From contig NZ_JABDQL010000125.1 in assembly GCF_013042245.1 (NCBI RefSeq), forward strand, positions 1 through 46,000: DNA of 46,000 nt, in the 5' to 3' direction. The DNA is from Winogradskyella sp. (GTDB lineage: Bacteria; Bacteroidota; Bacteroidia; Flavobacteriales; Flavobacteriaceae). The notes beneath the pieces were generated by a model, which saw only the letters and a list, made by a program, of their open reading frames with translations, ran no database searches and was not told the DNA's origin. Shown piece after piece: positions 18,165 to 26,585 of the stretch. Every line of letters starts with the position of its first letter. The stretch's first letter is position 1. Position numbers and translations under genes: made by a program.

Positions 18165-19433
18165 TTAGTTGTTCAAATAGTCTAACGTAATCTGAGTAAA
18201 AGCTTTAACGCCAAGTAGTAAGCCACTTTCATCAATTTTAAAATCAGGTGTATGATGCGGAAAAGATTCTGTATTTCCTGGAGTCATTCCACCTAAAAAG
18301 AAATATACGCCAGGCACTTTTTCTTGAAAGTAAGAGAAATCTTCACCACCAGTTGTGGCTTTCATAAGTTGTACGTTTTCTTCACCAGCTACTTTTTGAA
18401 TAGATGGTAAAATTTGCATGGTCAATTCTGGGTCATTATTAGTAACAACGGTATTGTTTTGCCATTCTATAGTTGCAGAACCGCCGTATGCTTTTGCAAT
18501 ATCTGCCGCCATTTCATTCATGCGTTTCATGATTTGTAATCGCATGTTCGAATCCAAAGTTCGGACAGTTCCAATCATTTCAGCAGATTCTGGAATGATA
18601 TTGAAACGTGTACCTGCTGTAATTTTTCCTACTGTAATTACAGCAGCTTCGTCTGTAAGTCTAGCTTCACGACTTATGATGGTTTGAAATCCATCTATAA
18701 TTTTTGCCGAAATTAAAATAGGGTCAACACCAGACCAAGGTTGCGAACCATGTGTTTGTTTTCCTTTTACATTAACCACAAAACGCTCTACAGAAGCCAT
18801 AATACCACCAGTTTTATATTTAATCACACCAACTGGAGTTTGAGAGTTAATATGTAAACCAAAAATAGCATCGACTTTAGGGTTATTGAGAACACCTTCT
18901 TTAATCATCAGTTTAGCACCACCTTCTTCACCTGGTGGTGGACCTTCTTCGGCAGGTTGAAAGATGAATTTAATAGTACCATTAATTTTATCCTTATGTT
19001 TAGCAAATACTTCTGCAGTTGCCATTAGAATAGCAATGTGTGTATCGTGACCACAGGCGTGCATCACACCAGTTTCGGTATTTAGGAATGTGGTTTTTAC
19101 ATCAGATTTAAAGGGTAAATCGTTGCGCTCAGTTACGGGTAAAGCATCAATATCTGCTCTAATAGCGACTACTTTTCCTGAGTTATTTCCTTTTAAAATA
19201 CCAACAACACCTGTTTTAGCGATATTTGTTTCTACTTCTAATCCTAGCGACTTTAAATGCTTAGCAATCTTATCTGCTGTTTTAAACTCACGGTTAGAGA
19301 GTTCAGGGCTTTGATGAAAATCGCGACGCCACTCAATGAGTTTGTCTTCGATGTCAATAATGTCTTGTTCAATGGCGTTTTGTGCGGTTATGCTTAAAGA
19401 AGCAAGTAGTAGTAAAGCTAGGAATTTTTTCAT
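18165..19433 (-). CDS. M20-family amidohydrolase, exported
   Basis: This 422-residue metallo-amidohydrolase has a signal peptide (MKKFLALLLLASLSITAQ). Metal ligands are visible in MHACGHDTHI (near 110), PAEEGPPPGEEGG (near 155), GLHINSQT (near 190) and the C-terminal FPHHTPDF. The central dimerisation domain lies about 200-320. Relatives hydrolyse N-acyl amino acids, amino-acid conjugates or dipeptides; here this would be periplasmic. The HxCGHDxH arrangement fits the carboxypeptidase/hippurate hydrolase subgroup. It was once followed by the now-broken glutamate synthase-like gene. Confidence 0.92.
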   Translation of the reverse strand: MKKFLALLLLASLSITAQNAIEQDIIDIEDKLIEWRRDFHQSPELSNREFKTADKIAKHLKSLGLEVETNIAKTGVVGILKGNNSGKVVAIRADIDALPVTERNDLPFKSDVKTTFLNTETGVMHACGHDTHIAILMATAEVFAKHKDKINGTIKFIFQPAEEGPPPGEEGGAKLMIKEGVLNNPKVDAIFGLHINSQTPVGVIKYKTGGIMASVERFVVNVKGKQTHGSQPWSGVDPILISAKIIDGFQTIISREARLTDEAAVITVGKITAGTRFNIIPESAEMIGTVRTLDSNMRLQIMKRMNEMAADIAKAYGGSATIEWQNNTVVTNNDPELTMQILPSIQKVAGEENVQLMKATTGGEDFSYFQEKVPGVYFFLGGMTPGNTESFPHHTPDFKIDESGLLLGVKAFTQITLDYLNN

Positions 19434-19517
19434 AGTGTTATTGAGGTTTATTGGACATTATATCTCTAAATGCCAGATATGGGCTACTAAGATATTTAAA
19501 AAAACGAAAACCATTAT

Positions 19518-19536
19518 AACCTGAGTTCGATTAATA
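19518..19536. repeat. IS982-type terminal inverted repeat, left
   Basis: A 19-bp perfect inverted match to 20510-20528. It contains the transposase stop codon. Confidence 0.93.
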
Positions 19537-20424
19537 AAAAGCAAGTTGATTAGATTTAATAGTTTGATATTTAATAGCAGGTTTTTTAGGTAAAAAGCTA
19601 TAGGCTATAAGCCCTGCGACTATATTCGACAAGAAGTTAGTAAAGCTTCTATGTCTAGAATGTTCAATTTGACAAATATTTTTAAGTTCATCATTTATAG
19701 TTTCTATAATTGAAAGTTTTCTGAGTAAAATTTCATCACTCATTGTCATTAAAGAATTCTTCATATTATTTTTAATATGTGTAATTAAATGCAATCCATC
19801 AATAAAAAGAAGTTGCATTAGATCTTTACCAATATATCCTTTATCTGCATATAATTTTCCGTAGATTTTATCTAAAAAAGATTTCTTTTTTAAGGGGGTT
19901 CTATCATCTACATTTGCTTGTGTTATGGTAAAATTTAAGATTTCTCCTTTGTCATTTATTATGATGTGAAGTTTGAATCCATGAAACCATCCCATAGTAG
20001 ACTTTCCAGTGGTAGCAACACCCTTAAAGACTTTGTTGTTCTTAATTCGTTTTGGTTTACAAACTCTAACAGGGGTTGAGTCTATAAAAGAAATACCTGT
20101 ACATTCTCCCAAACAACAAGTCTTTAAAAACAAGGTCATTGGCATTAAATTTTGACTCATCAATTCTGTAAATCTATTATATGAAACTGTTGCAGGAAAA
20201 TCATCTTTCATATGTTTTTGGACATAAAAAATATAGAAATGTTTAAAGGTTCTAAAACCACTTAATTGGAATAAAACAGTAATTGTAATTATCTCACTTT
20301 TTGACATAATTGATGGGCGTTTTGAACGATTTCCTAAAAGGTGTTTATCAACTGTTTGATTATATTCTTTGCAAAATTCATCAACAACACAATAAATTTC
20401 TGTAATTTTAGAGTAGATTACCAT
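19531..20424 (-). CDS. IS982-family transposase
   Basis: This is a 297-residue DDE transposase of full family length. The catalytic residues are visible: Asp in SFIDSTPVRV (near 118), Asp in LYADKGYIG (near 193), and Glu in IETINDELKN (near 240). The basic N-terminal region (KHLLGNRSKRPSIMSKSEI) would bind the terminal repeats. No frameshift or internal stop is present. The start ATG is about 85 bp inside the right end, with the promoter presumably between the repeat and the ATG. Confidence 0.95.
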   Translation of the reverse strand: MVIYSKITEIYCVVDEFCKEYNQTVDKHLLGNRSKRPSIMSKSEIITITVLFQLSGFRTFKHFYIFYVQKHMKDDFPATVSYNRFTELMSQNLMPMTLFLKTCCLGECTGISFIDSTPVRVCKPKRIKNNKVFKGVATTGKSTMGWFHGFKLHIIINDKGEILNFTITQANVDDRTPLKKKSFLDKIYGKLYADKGYIGKDLMQLLFIDGLHLITHIKNNMKNSLMTMSDEILLRKLSIIETINDELKNICQIEHSRHRSFTNFLSNIVAGLIAYSFLPKKPAIKYQTIKSNQLAFY

Positions 20425-20509
20425 AGATAGATTTTTAGATTAATAAATTGATTTTCAGAACCTTAATATACTAAAAATCTATCTTTTATACTAACAAAAT
20501 CTACTTAAA

Positions 20510-20528
20510 TATTAATCGAACTCAGGTT
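20510..20528. repeat. IS982-type terminal inverted repeat, right
   Basis: The exact reverse complement of 19518-19536. The ISAon1-type transposase remnant begins immediately after it. Confidence 0.93.
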
Positions 20529-20931
20529 ATTAGCTAGAAGTCGCTACATTATTGCTAAAAAACCACACCAATGGACAGATAATCAAAAACAGAGAGCTAG
20601 GCTATTGTTCAAAAAATATCCAGAACTTGAAATTGCCTATAACCATACTATAGAATTTAGAAACATCTAAGAATTAAAAGATAAAATAATGGCTAAAGAA
20701 CGCTTTGATACATGGATAGAAGACACTTTCACAAAAGAACTCAAAACATTTTATAGATCAGCAAATACTCTAAAAGCTAACTTTAGTAATATCCTCAACT
20801 TTTTTAATAACAGAAATACGAATGCTAATGCAGAATCTTTTAATGCTAAAATTAAACTCTTTAGAGCAAATCTAAGAGGGGTTACAGACACCTCTTTTTT
20901 CCTCTTTAGATTACATAAACTTTTTGCCTAA
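20527..20931 (+). pseudogene. C-terminal remnant of an ISAon1-type transposase
   Basis: Starting right at the IS982 end, the frame reads LLARSRYIIAKKPHQWT, then EIAYNHTIEFRNI, a TAA stop at 20668-20670, and continues in the same frame to NTNANAESFNAKIKLFRANL and FRLHKLFA. That is the C-terminal third of the ISAon1 (ISL3-like) transposases of Bacteroidota, including the NAESFNAKIK motif around the catalytic Glu. The N-terminal two thirds are not found on the far side of the IS982 copy, so insertion was accompanied or followed by deletion. It is non-functional. Confidence 0.82.
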
Positions 20932-21102
20932 TCCCCAGAAAATTAATGTGACTCATAATAATTGACTTACTGTAATTTTATGATCTTTAAATACTGAATA
21001 ATAAATTGATTATCAGATAATAAGATACAAAAATCAAATAAGAAAAACAAGACAAATAATTAATAATCAATAGGTTAAGTCATTACAGGAAATGTTTTGT
21101 AA

Positions 21103-21132
21103 AACAAAAAAACCGGAAGAAAAAATCTTCCG
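21103..21132 (-). terminator. Rho-independent terminator after the NlpC/P60 gene
   Basis: CGGAAGA (21114-21120) and TCTTCCG (21126-21132) form a 7-bp stem with a 5-nt loop. On the minus strand it is followed by GG and a run of seven T. It ends the thiolase-NlpC/P60 unit. The rest of 20932-21160 shows nothing recognisable. Confidence 0.8.
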
Positions 21133-21160
21133 ACCATGGCTGCCAAATTCGTCACTTTTA

Positions 21161-21910
21161 TTATATAATTTTCTTTATGACACGAAGCTTATGTGTATGT
21201 GTATTGGTCTCAACATTGTAAATACCACTATGGTCTAATCTATCAATCCTGACTTTTCCATGGGCATGAATAATGTAATTATCTTCCATGATAATACCTA
21301 CATGTATAATATCGCCTTCCGCATTATCAAAAAAGGCTAAATCACCAGGCTCACTTTCTTCAATAAAACTTAAAGCTTCACCTTGCGAGGCTTGTTGAGA
21401 TGCATCTCGCTTTAATTTGTGACCGTTAAGTTTGTAAACCATTTGGGTAAAACCAGAGCAATCGATACCAAAAGGTGTTTTCCCGCCCCAAAGATAAGGT
21501 GCGTTAAGATAAACAAATGCAGTTTTTAAAAGATTAGATTTCTTTTGTTTTTCACTTTCCTTATTACCATCAAATTTATGATGTAATAAATCAAGGCCAT
21601 TAAGTGAGGCACCAAGCGGTATTGTAAAGAGATTGTTGTTTTCGTCAGATACATATTCTAATAAATCAATGGATAGAATAGGTTTAGATTCATTCAAGGT
21701 TTTATATTGAGTATCTGTAATATTTAAGTATTGCTTATTATCTATCCAACCTTCATATTTATCATATGCAATTCGGATACGACTCCACTTTTTACGCTTT
21801 TCTAAAACTTTAAAAAATTCACCATAAAGTACCTGAGAAACAAGTTCTGACTTGTCACACGGTTCAGACCGAATGGGCACAATACCAAGGTTACAAATAC
21901 CGTATTGCAT
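21161..21910 (-). CDS. NlpC/P60 (C40) peptidase with SH3-like domain
   Basis: This 249-residue protein has an N-terminal bacterial SH3 region (about 1-65, with KRKKWSRIRIAYDKYEGWI) and a C-terminal cysteine peptidase (about 125-249). The catalytic Cys is at 151 in GIDCSGFTQMVY, the first His is in IIHVGIIM, and the third residue region is YIIHAHGKVR. Such enzymes cut D-Glu-diaminopimelate bonds in cell-wall peptides. No signal peptide is visible, which fits cytoplasmic recycling of muropeptides taken up from the periplasm. It follows the thiolase gene by 9 bp and precedes a strong terminator. Confidence 0.9.
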   Translation of the reverse strand: MQYGICNLGIVPIRSEPCDKSELVSQVLYGEFFKVLEKRKKWSRIRIAYDKYEGWIDNKQYLNITDTQYKTLNESKPILSIDLLEYVSDENNNLFTIPLGASLNGLDLLHHKFDGNKESEKQKKSNLLKTAFVYLNAPYLWGGKTPFGIDCSGFTQMVYKLNGHKLKRDASQQASQGEALSFIEESEPGDLAFFDNAEGDIIHVGIIMEDNYIIHAHGKVRIDRLDHSGIYNVETNTHTHKLRVIKKII

Positions 21911-21919
21911 ATAATTATC

Positions 21920-23098
21920 CTAATAACGCTCTAAGACTAAAGCAGATGCACCACCACCACCATTACAAATAGCTGCAGCCCCATATTTTGCATCATTTAG
22001 TTCTAAGATATGAACTAAAGTTACTAATATTCTTGCTCCAGAACATCCTAAAGGATGCCCTAAGGATACTGCACCACCATTAATGTTTACATTACTGTCG
22101 TTGAGACCTAAAATTTTCATATTTGCTAATCCTACTACAGAAAAAGCTTCATTAAATTCAAAATAATCTACATCGTCTATTGAGATGTTAGCTTTTGCTA
22201 AGGCTTTTGGTAATGCCTTCGCAGGAGCTGTTGTAAACCATTTTGGCTCTTGTGCTGCGTCAGCGTAACTTTTTATTGTAGCTAGAGGTTTTAATCCTAA
22301 TTCCTTGGCTCTCTCTTTAGACATCAAAACCATAGCTGCTGCACCATCGTTAATTGTAGATGCATTAGCAGCAGTTACTGTACCTTCTTTTGTAAAAGCT
22401 GGCCGTAAAGCAGGAATTTTTTCCAACTTCACGTTTGTATATTCTTGGTCTTTATTAACTACAATAGCATCGCCTCGACGTTGAGGAACTTCTACGGGTA
22501 CAACTTCTGCATCAAATTTACCATTATCCCAAGCATTTTTTGAACGTTCATAAGACTGAATTGCAAAAGCATCTTGGTCTTCTCTAGAAAAACTGTATTC
22601 TTCTGCACAAGCGTCTGCACAAACACCCATAGCATTTTTATCATAAGCATCTACAAGACCATCTTTTTGCATTCCATCTTCAAAAGTGACTGGACCAAAT
22701 TTAGTTGCTGTTCTTGCATGGTAATAATGTGGAATTAAACTCATATTTTCCATACCACCTGCAACAACAATATTAGCATCCCCAAGCTGAATTGCTTGAG
22801 CTGCTTGCATTATGGCTTTCATTCCAGAAGCACAAACTTTATTCACAGTTGTACAGGGTACTGTATCTGGTATGCCTGCATAAATAGCTGCTTGTCTTGC
22901 TGGAGCTTGCCCAGTTCCAGCCTGCACTACATTACCCATCAATACTTCTTCAACCAATTCTGGTTTCAAATTTATTTTTTCTAACGCAGTTTTTATTGCT
23001 GTTGCTCCTAATTTTGGTGCACTAACAGTTGATAAAGCACCCATGAAACTACCAATAGGTGTTCTTACAGCTGATACAATTACAACCTCTTTACTCAT
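21920..23098 (-). CDS. Acetyl-CoA C-acetyltransferase (thiolase)
   Basis: This 392-residue thiolase is of standard length. The nucleophilic Cys is in KVCASGMKA (near 88). The catalytic His is in GGAVSLGHPLGCSGAR (near 348) and the second Cys is in AICNGGGGAS (near 378). EFNEAFSV is also conserved. It condenses two acetyl-CoA or cleaves acetoacetyl-CoA and so connects fatty-acid/amino-acid breakdown to central metabolism. No beta-oxidation partner lies beside it. It heads a two-gene minus-strand unit with the NlpC/P60 gene, diverging from the HD-domain gene across about 115 bp. Confidence 0.96.
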   Translation of the reverse strand: MSKEVVIVSAVRTPIGSFMGALSTVSAPKLGATAIKTALEKINLKPELVEEVLMGNVVQAGTGQAPARQAAIYAGIPDTVPCTTVNKVCASGMKAIMQAAQAIQLGDANIVVAGGMENMSLIPHYYHARTATKFGPVTFEDGMQKDGLVDAYDKNAMGVCADACAEEYSFSREDQDAFAIQSYERSKNAWDNGKFDAEVVPVEVPQRRGDAIVVNKDQEYTNVKLEKIPALRPAFTKEGTVTAANASTINDGAAAMVLMSKERAKELGLKPLATIKSYADAAQEPKWFTTAPAKALPKALAKANISIDDVDYFEFNEAFSVVGLANMKILGLNDSNVNINGGAVSLGHPLGCSGARILVTLVHILELNDAKYGAAAICNGGGGASALVLERY

Positions 23099-23213
23099 AA
23101 TACTTCTGTTTTCTTTTTTGCTAATGCGAATTTAATGATTTTTGAGGGATTTGATTATGAAATGTTTCTTAAAGAGACTTCAAAATACATATATTTATTA
23201 CATTTGATTGTAT

Positions 23214-25265
23214 ATGAATGAACTTGTAAATAAATGGTATCGCAATCATGCGTTAATCTATAAACTTCTACTCTTATTAGGAACTACTTTTTTTATAGTG
23301 TATTTGTTCCCAAAAACAGGCAAATTCAGATATTCTTTTGAAAAGGGAAAACCATGGCAGTCTGAAAATCTATATTCACCATTCGATTTTGCAATAAAAA
23401 AATCAGACGCACAAATTAAATCTGAAATTGAAGATGTTACCTCAAGGAGTGAAGTATATTTTGAAGTGGATTCTGCAGTAAAACGTGCAGCAATTGACAA
23501 TTACCTCGAACGTTTTAATAGTGTATTTAAAGATTCGGTAATTGGTTTTGAGGATAAAAATGTATTGTATTCTAGAGGAAAAGTAGCTTTGTCAGAATTG
23601 TACAAGTATGGTGTACTTAACTCTATTTATAATTATGAAGATAGTAGACTGCTAACTTTGGTTGAAGATAATGCTCAAATTAATAAAGTTCAGTTTAAAG
23701 ACTTAACTCAGCAAAGTGAAATTAGACCTTATTTAGAGAATTTATTGAGTAAAAACAGGCTTGAAACCTACAGAGAAGACTTTATATCGTTATTTTTCAA
23801 TTTAATTCAGCCCAATGTTAGTTTTAATAATTCATTGACAGAAAAAGTTTTAGAAGAAAAACTATCTAATATTTCAAAGACTAGAGGAATTGTTTCCGAA
23901 GGCACCTTAATAATTTCAAAAGGACAGGTTATCGAAGATGAGCACTATAATATTCTTAATTCTTTAAAATCTGAATACGAGTCTCAGGTTTGGAGTTCTA
24001 ACAGTTATAATTGGGTCATCGTAGCTTACACGCTATTAGTAGCTTTAGCGTTATTGATGCTGTTACTATTTTTAAGGAAATATAGAAATGATGTGTTTTT
24101 GAACAACACTAAGGTGACGTTTATTTTCTTCAATATTGTTGTGATGGTTGTTCTAACAACTATCATCATCAATTACAATTCGGAGTATCTTTATGTAGTC
24201 CCTTTGTGTATTTTGCCATTAGTATTAAAAGCTTTTTTCGATGCCCGTTTAGGTCTATTTACTCATGTATTAACAGTTCTGCTTTTAGGCTTTATAGTCC
24301 CCAATAGTTATGAGTATATGTTTTTACAGATAATAGCTGGTATCGTTACTATACTAACTATTTCCGAACTTTATAAACGTGCTAATCTATTTATTTCTGT
24401 TGGGCAAATCACACTTATATATATAATTGCATATTTCGCATTTTTTGTAATTCATGAGGGTCAGATTTCAACTATTAAATGGGAAACCTTTGGACTTTTT
24501 ATTCTTGGAGGTTTAGCAACCTTATTTGTACAGCCATTGATATATATCTACGAAAAATTATTTGGACTAGTATCTGATGTATCATTATTAGAACTTTCAG
24601 ATACAAACGCTAAGCTCCTCAAAGAACTATCAAATAAAGCGCCTGGTACATTTCATCACTCTTTAAATGTTGCAAACCTAGCAGAGGCTTCAGCAAACGA
24701 AATAGGAGCTAACTCTATGTTAGTTAGAGTAGGTGCTTTGTATCATGATATTGGGAAGATGAAGAATCCTACTTTTTTTACTGAAAATCAATCTACAGGA
24801 ATTAATCCTCATGACGAGTTGTCTGCAAAAGAAAGTGCAGATATTATAGTTAATCATGTTTTAGATGGAATCGAAATTGCTAAAAAAAATAATCTTCCTG
24901 ATCGCGTTATAGATTTCATTAGGACACACCATGGAACAAGTACTGTCTATTATTTTTACATGAAAGAAAAGGCTAATAATGAAGATACAAATGAAGATGA
25001 TTTTTCGTATCAAGGTCCAAAACCATTCAGTAAAGAAACAGCTATATTAATGATGTGCGATAGCGTTGAGGCAGCTTCAAAAAGCTTGAAGTCTCCGACA
25101 ACAACTAAGATTAATGCGTTTGTAGAAAACATAATCAATAAACAAGTTGAAATGGGACAGTTTCTGAACGCAGATATTACATTTAAAGATATTGAGGCAA
25201 TCAAACGTGTTTTAAAATTGAAACTGGCTAATATTTACCATCTCAGGATTGAGTATCCAGAATAA
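23214..25265 (+). CDS. 7TM-HD domain protein, PgpH-like c-di-AMP phosphodiesterase
   Basis: The product has 683 residues from ATG 23214; an in-frame TTG two codons upstream is less likely. Order: one N-terminal membrane helix (about 14-32), a long extracytoplasmic 7TMR-HDED-type domain (about 35-260), seven membrane helices (about 265-445), and a cytoplasmic HD domain (about 470-680). The metal-binding residues are FHHSLNVA (near 481), YHDIGKM (near 510), NPHDELS and RTHHGTS. PgpH relatives hydrolyse cyclic di-AMP, which controls turgor and the cell wall. Followed by a terminator. Confidence 0.93.
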   Translation: MNELVNKWYRNHALIYKLLLLLGTTFFIVYLFPKTGKFRYSFEKGKPWQSENLYSPFDFAIKKSDAQIKSEIEDVTSRSEVYFEVDSAVKRAAIDNYLERFNSVFKDSVIGFEDKNVLYSRGKVALSELYKYGVLNSIYNYEDSRLLTLVEDNAQINKVQFKDLTQQSEIRPYLENLLSKNRLETYREDFISLFFNLIQPNVSFNNSLTEKVLEEKLSNISKTRGIVSEGTLIISKGQVIEDEHYNILNSLKSEYESQVWSSNSYNWVIVAYTLLVALALLMLLLFLRKYRNDVFLNNTKVTFIFFNIVVMVVLTTIIINYNSEYLYVVPLCILPLVLKAFFDARLGLFTHVLTVLLLGFIVPNSYEYMFLQIIAGIVTILTISELYKRANLFISVGQITLIYIIAYFAFFVIHEGQISTIKWETFGLFILGGLATLFVQPLIYIYEKLFGLVSDVSLLELSDTNAKLLKELSNKAPGTFHHSLNVANLAEASANEIGANSMLVRVGALYHDIGKMKNPTFFTENQSTGINPHDELSAKESADIIVNHVLDGIEIAKKNNLPDRVIDFIRTHHGTSTVYYFYMKEKANNEDTNEDDFSYQGPKPFSKETAILMMCDSVEAASKSLKSPTTTKINAFVENIINKQVEMGQFLNADITFKDIEAIKRVLKLKLANIYHLRIEYPE

Positions 25266-25270
25266 AAAAA

Positions 25271-25291
25271 GCCAGTGAAAACATCACTGGC
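25271..25291. terminator. Terminator between convergent genes
   Basis: GCCAGTGA-AAACA-TCACTGGC is a perfect 8-bp stem with a 5-nt loop. On the minus strand it is followed by seven T, so it is strongest for the TlpA-like gene. On the plus strand the T-tract is weak, but it may still serve the HD-domain gene. Confidence 0.85.
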
Positions 25292-25316
25292 TCAAATAAC
25301 TTTTAAGATTCAGAAT

Positions 25317-26468
25317 CTAATCTAGTAATTCCGAAATCTTTTTTTCTAAAGCAGGACCTCTTAAATCTTTAGCAATAATTTTTCCTTTATCGTCTAATAA
25401 AAACATAGAAGGAATAGATCTTACATTATATAGCTTAGCGATTTCATCAAAATACCTTAAGTTAGAAACTTGATACCATGTTAGACTATCGCTCTGTATA
25501 GCTCTTGTCCAAGTTTCCTTAGCGTTTTGTTGGCCTCGACGACCATCTAAACCAACACCAATAATTTCCAATCCTTTGTCGTGATATTTTTCATAGACTT
25601 TAACAATATTAGGATTTTCTCTTCGACAAGGTCCACACCAAGCTGCCCAAAAATCTATCATAGTTATTTTGCCTTTTGAAACTACATCACTTAGTGCTAG
25701 GGTCTTACCATAAGGGTTTGGTGCTGAAAACTCTGGAGCAATTGCTCCTATTGCTGTTGTTTTTTCTGCTTCTTCACGTTTTTTTAAAGCGTCAATTCTA
25801 TTTTTTATAAGTTTAGCTTCAGGAGTAAGCTTAAGTTTAGCATTTAAAGAATCATAAAGTTCCGAAACTGTATTTAAGTCTAAACTATTTCTTCGCAATT
25901 CAAGTTTGAAAATTTCAAGAGAAATGTAATCATCTTTGTGATTTTTGATAAAATCTAACCCCATATTAGCTGTCTTAATGGCGTTTTCTTTTATCGCTTT
26001 GTCATACTTTAAAATATTCTTATTGTCTTTATCAAGTTGTGCTTTTCTGTACTCTATTGATAGTTTCTTTGCTTCCTCTTTCATGACTCCCATAGAGGCT
26101 TCAAAGTCTTTTAAAAGTTGATTGGATTTTGAACCAAATATCTCTGATTTAATTAAATTACCATTATCAATTGTTAATTGTATTTCAGAATTCTCAATAA
26201 CTAATGGTAATCTACCAGAAATACCATTAACACTTACATAATGTAATTTTGGGTAATCTACTTTGCCTTTAAATGTAAAAGACTCGTTCATCACTAAAGC
26301 TGTATCAATAGGGACGGGCATACCTCTTTCATTAGTTTCATTTAGATAAACCCTAATACCATTAAATACACCCTTTGCAGTGCCGTTAATAACATAGTCA
26401 GCTCTTTGCTCGTTTTTACAACCTAAGATGCTTAAACCTATAAAAGCAAGATAAATAAACTTCTTCAT
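25317..26468 (-). CDS. TlpA-like thiol:disulfide lipoprotein
   Basis: From the preferred start at 26468 (the second of two adjacent Met codons) the 383-residue product has a lipoprotein signal ending in the lipobox LSILGC, so it is lipidated and periplasmic. Residues about 20-240 form a DUF4369-like beta domain plus helices (KKLSIEYRKAQLDKDNKN). The C-terminal thioredoxin fold (about 245-383) has the redox motif WCGPC near 277 and a cis-Pro in VRSIPSMF. It is an AhpC/TSA-type thiol reductase common in Bacteroidota. The frame is open upstream to 26492, but those eight residues would spoil the signal peptide. Confidence 0.92.
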   Translation of the reverse strand: MKKFIYLAFIGLSILGCKNEQRADYVINGTAKGVFNGIRVYLNETNERGMPVPIDTALVMNESFTFKGKVDYPKLHYVSVNGISGRLPLVIENSEIQLTIDNGNLIKSEIFGSKSNQLLKDFEASMGVMKEEAKKLSIEYRKAQLDKDNKNILKYDKAIKENAIKTANMGLDFIKNHKDDYISLEIFKLELRRNSLDLNTVSELYDSLNAKLKLTPEAKLIKNRIDALKKREEAEKTTAIGAIAPEFSAPNPYGKTLALSDVVSKGKITMIDFWAAWCGPCRRENPNIVKVYEKYHDKGLEIIGVGLDGRRGQQNAKETWTRAIQSDSLTWYQVSNLRYFDEIAKLYNVRSIPSMFLLDDKGKIIAKDLRGPALEKKISELLD

Positions 26469-26561
26469 CATTTTTTTTTGTTGTTCTTCCACAAATATAT
26501 AAAGTTAGGCTGAAGCGACTAATTACAAAGTGTAAATTATATCTTAAAAATGTAAAAGCAT

Positions 26562-26569
26562 TACTTTTG
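26562..26569 (+). promoter_or_regulatory. -7 box of mnmE
   Basis: TACTTTTG fits TAnnTTTG exactly and lies 16 bp before the mnmE ATG. The -33 region is not clear. Confidence 0.45.
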
Positions 26570-26585
26570 TAATAAAGATGAGATT

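Larger units (their letters stand above)
19518..20528 (-). mobile_element. Complete IS982-family insertion sequence
   Basis: The element is about 1,011 bp with perfect 19-bp terminal inverted repeats: AACCTGAGTTCGATTAATA at 19518-19536 and its exact reverse complement at 20510-20528. The transposase fills almost all of it and its stop codon (19531-19533) lies inside one repeat. Size and protein match IS982. I see no convincing target duplication: the flanks are CCATTAT on the left and ATTAGCT on the right. It therefore may have suffered an adjacent deletion after insertion. The ORF and the ends are intact, so it may be mobile. Confidence 0.93.

Noticed and set aside
19511-20535. Target-site duplication around the IS982 copy (ATTAT against ATTAG)
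   Set aside because: The shared bases are too few and do not align at the repeat ends; the remnant beside it suggests deletion instead.
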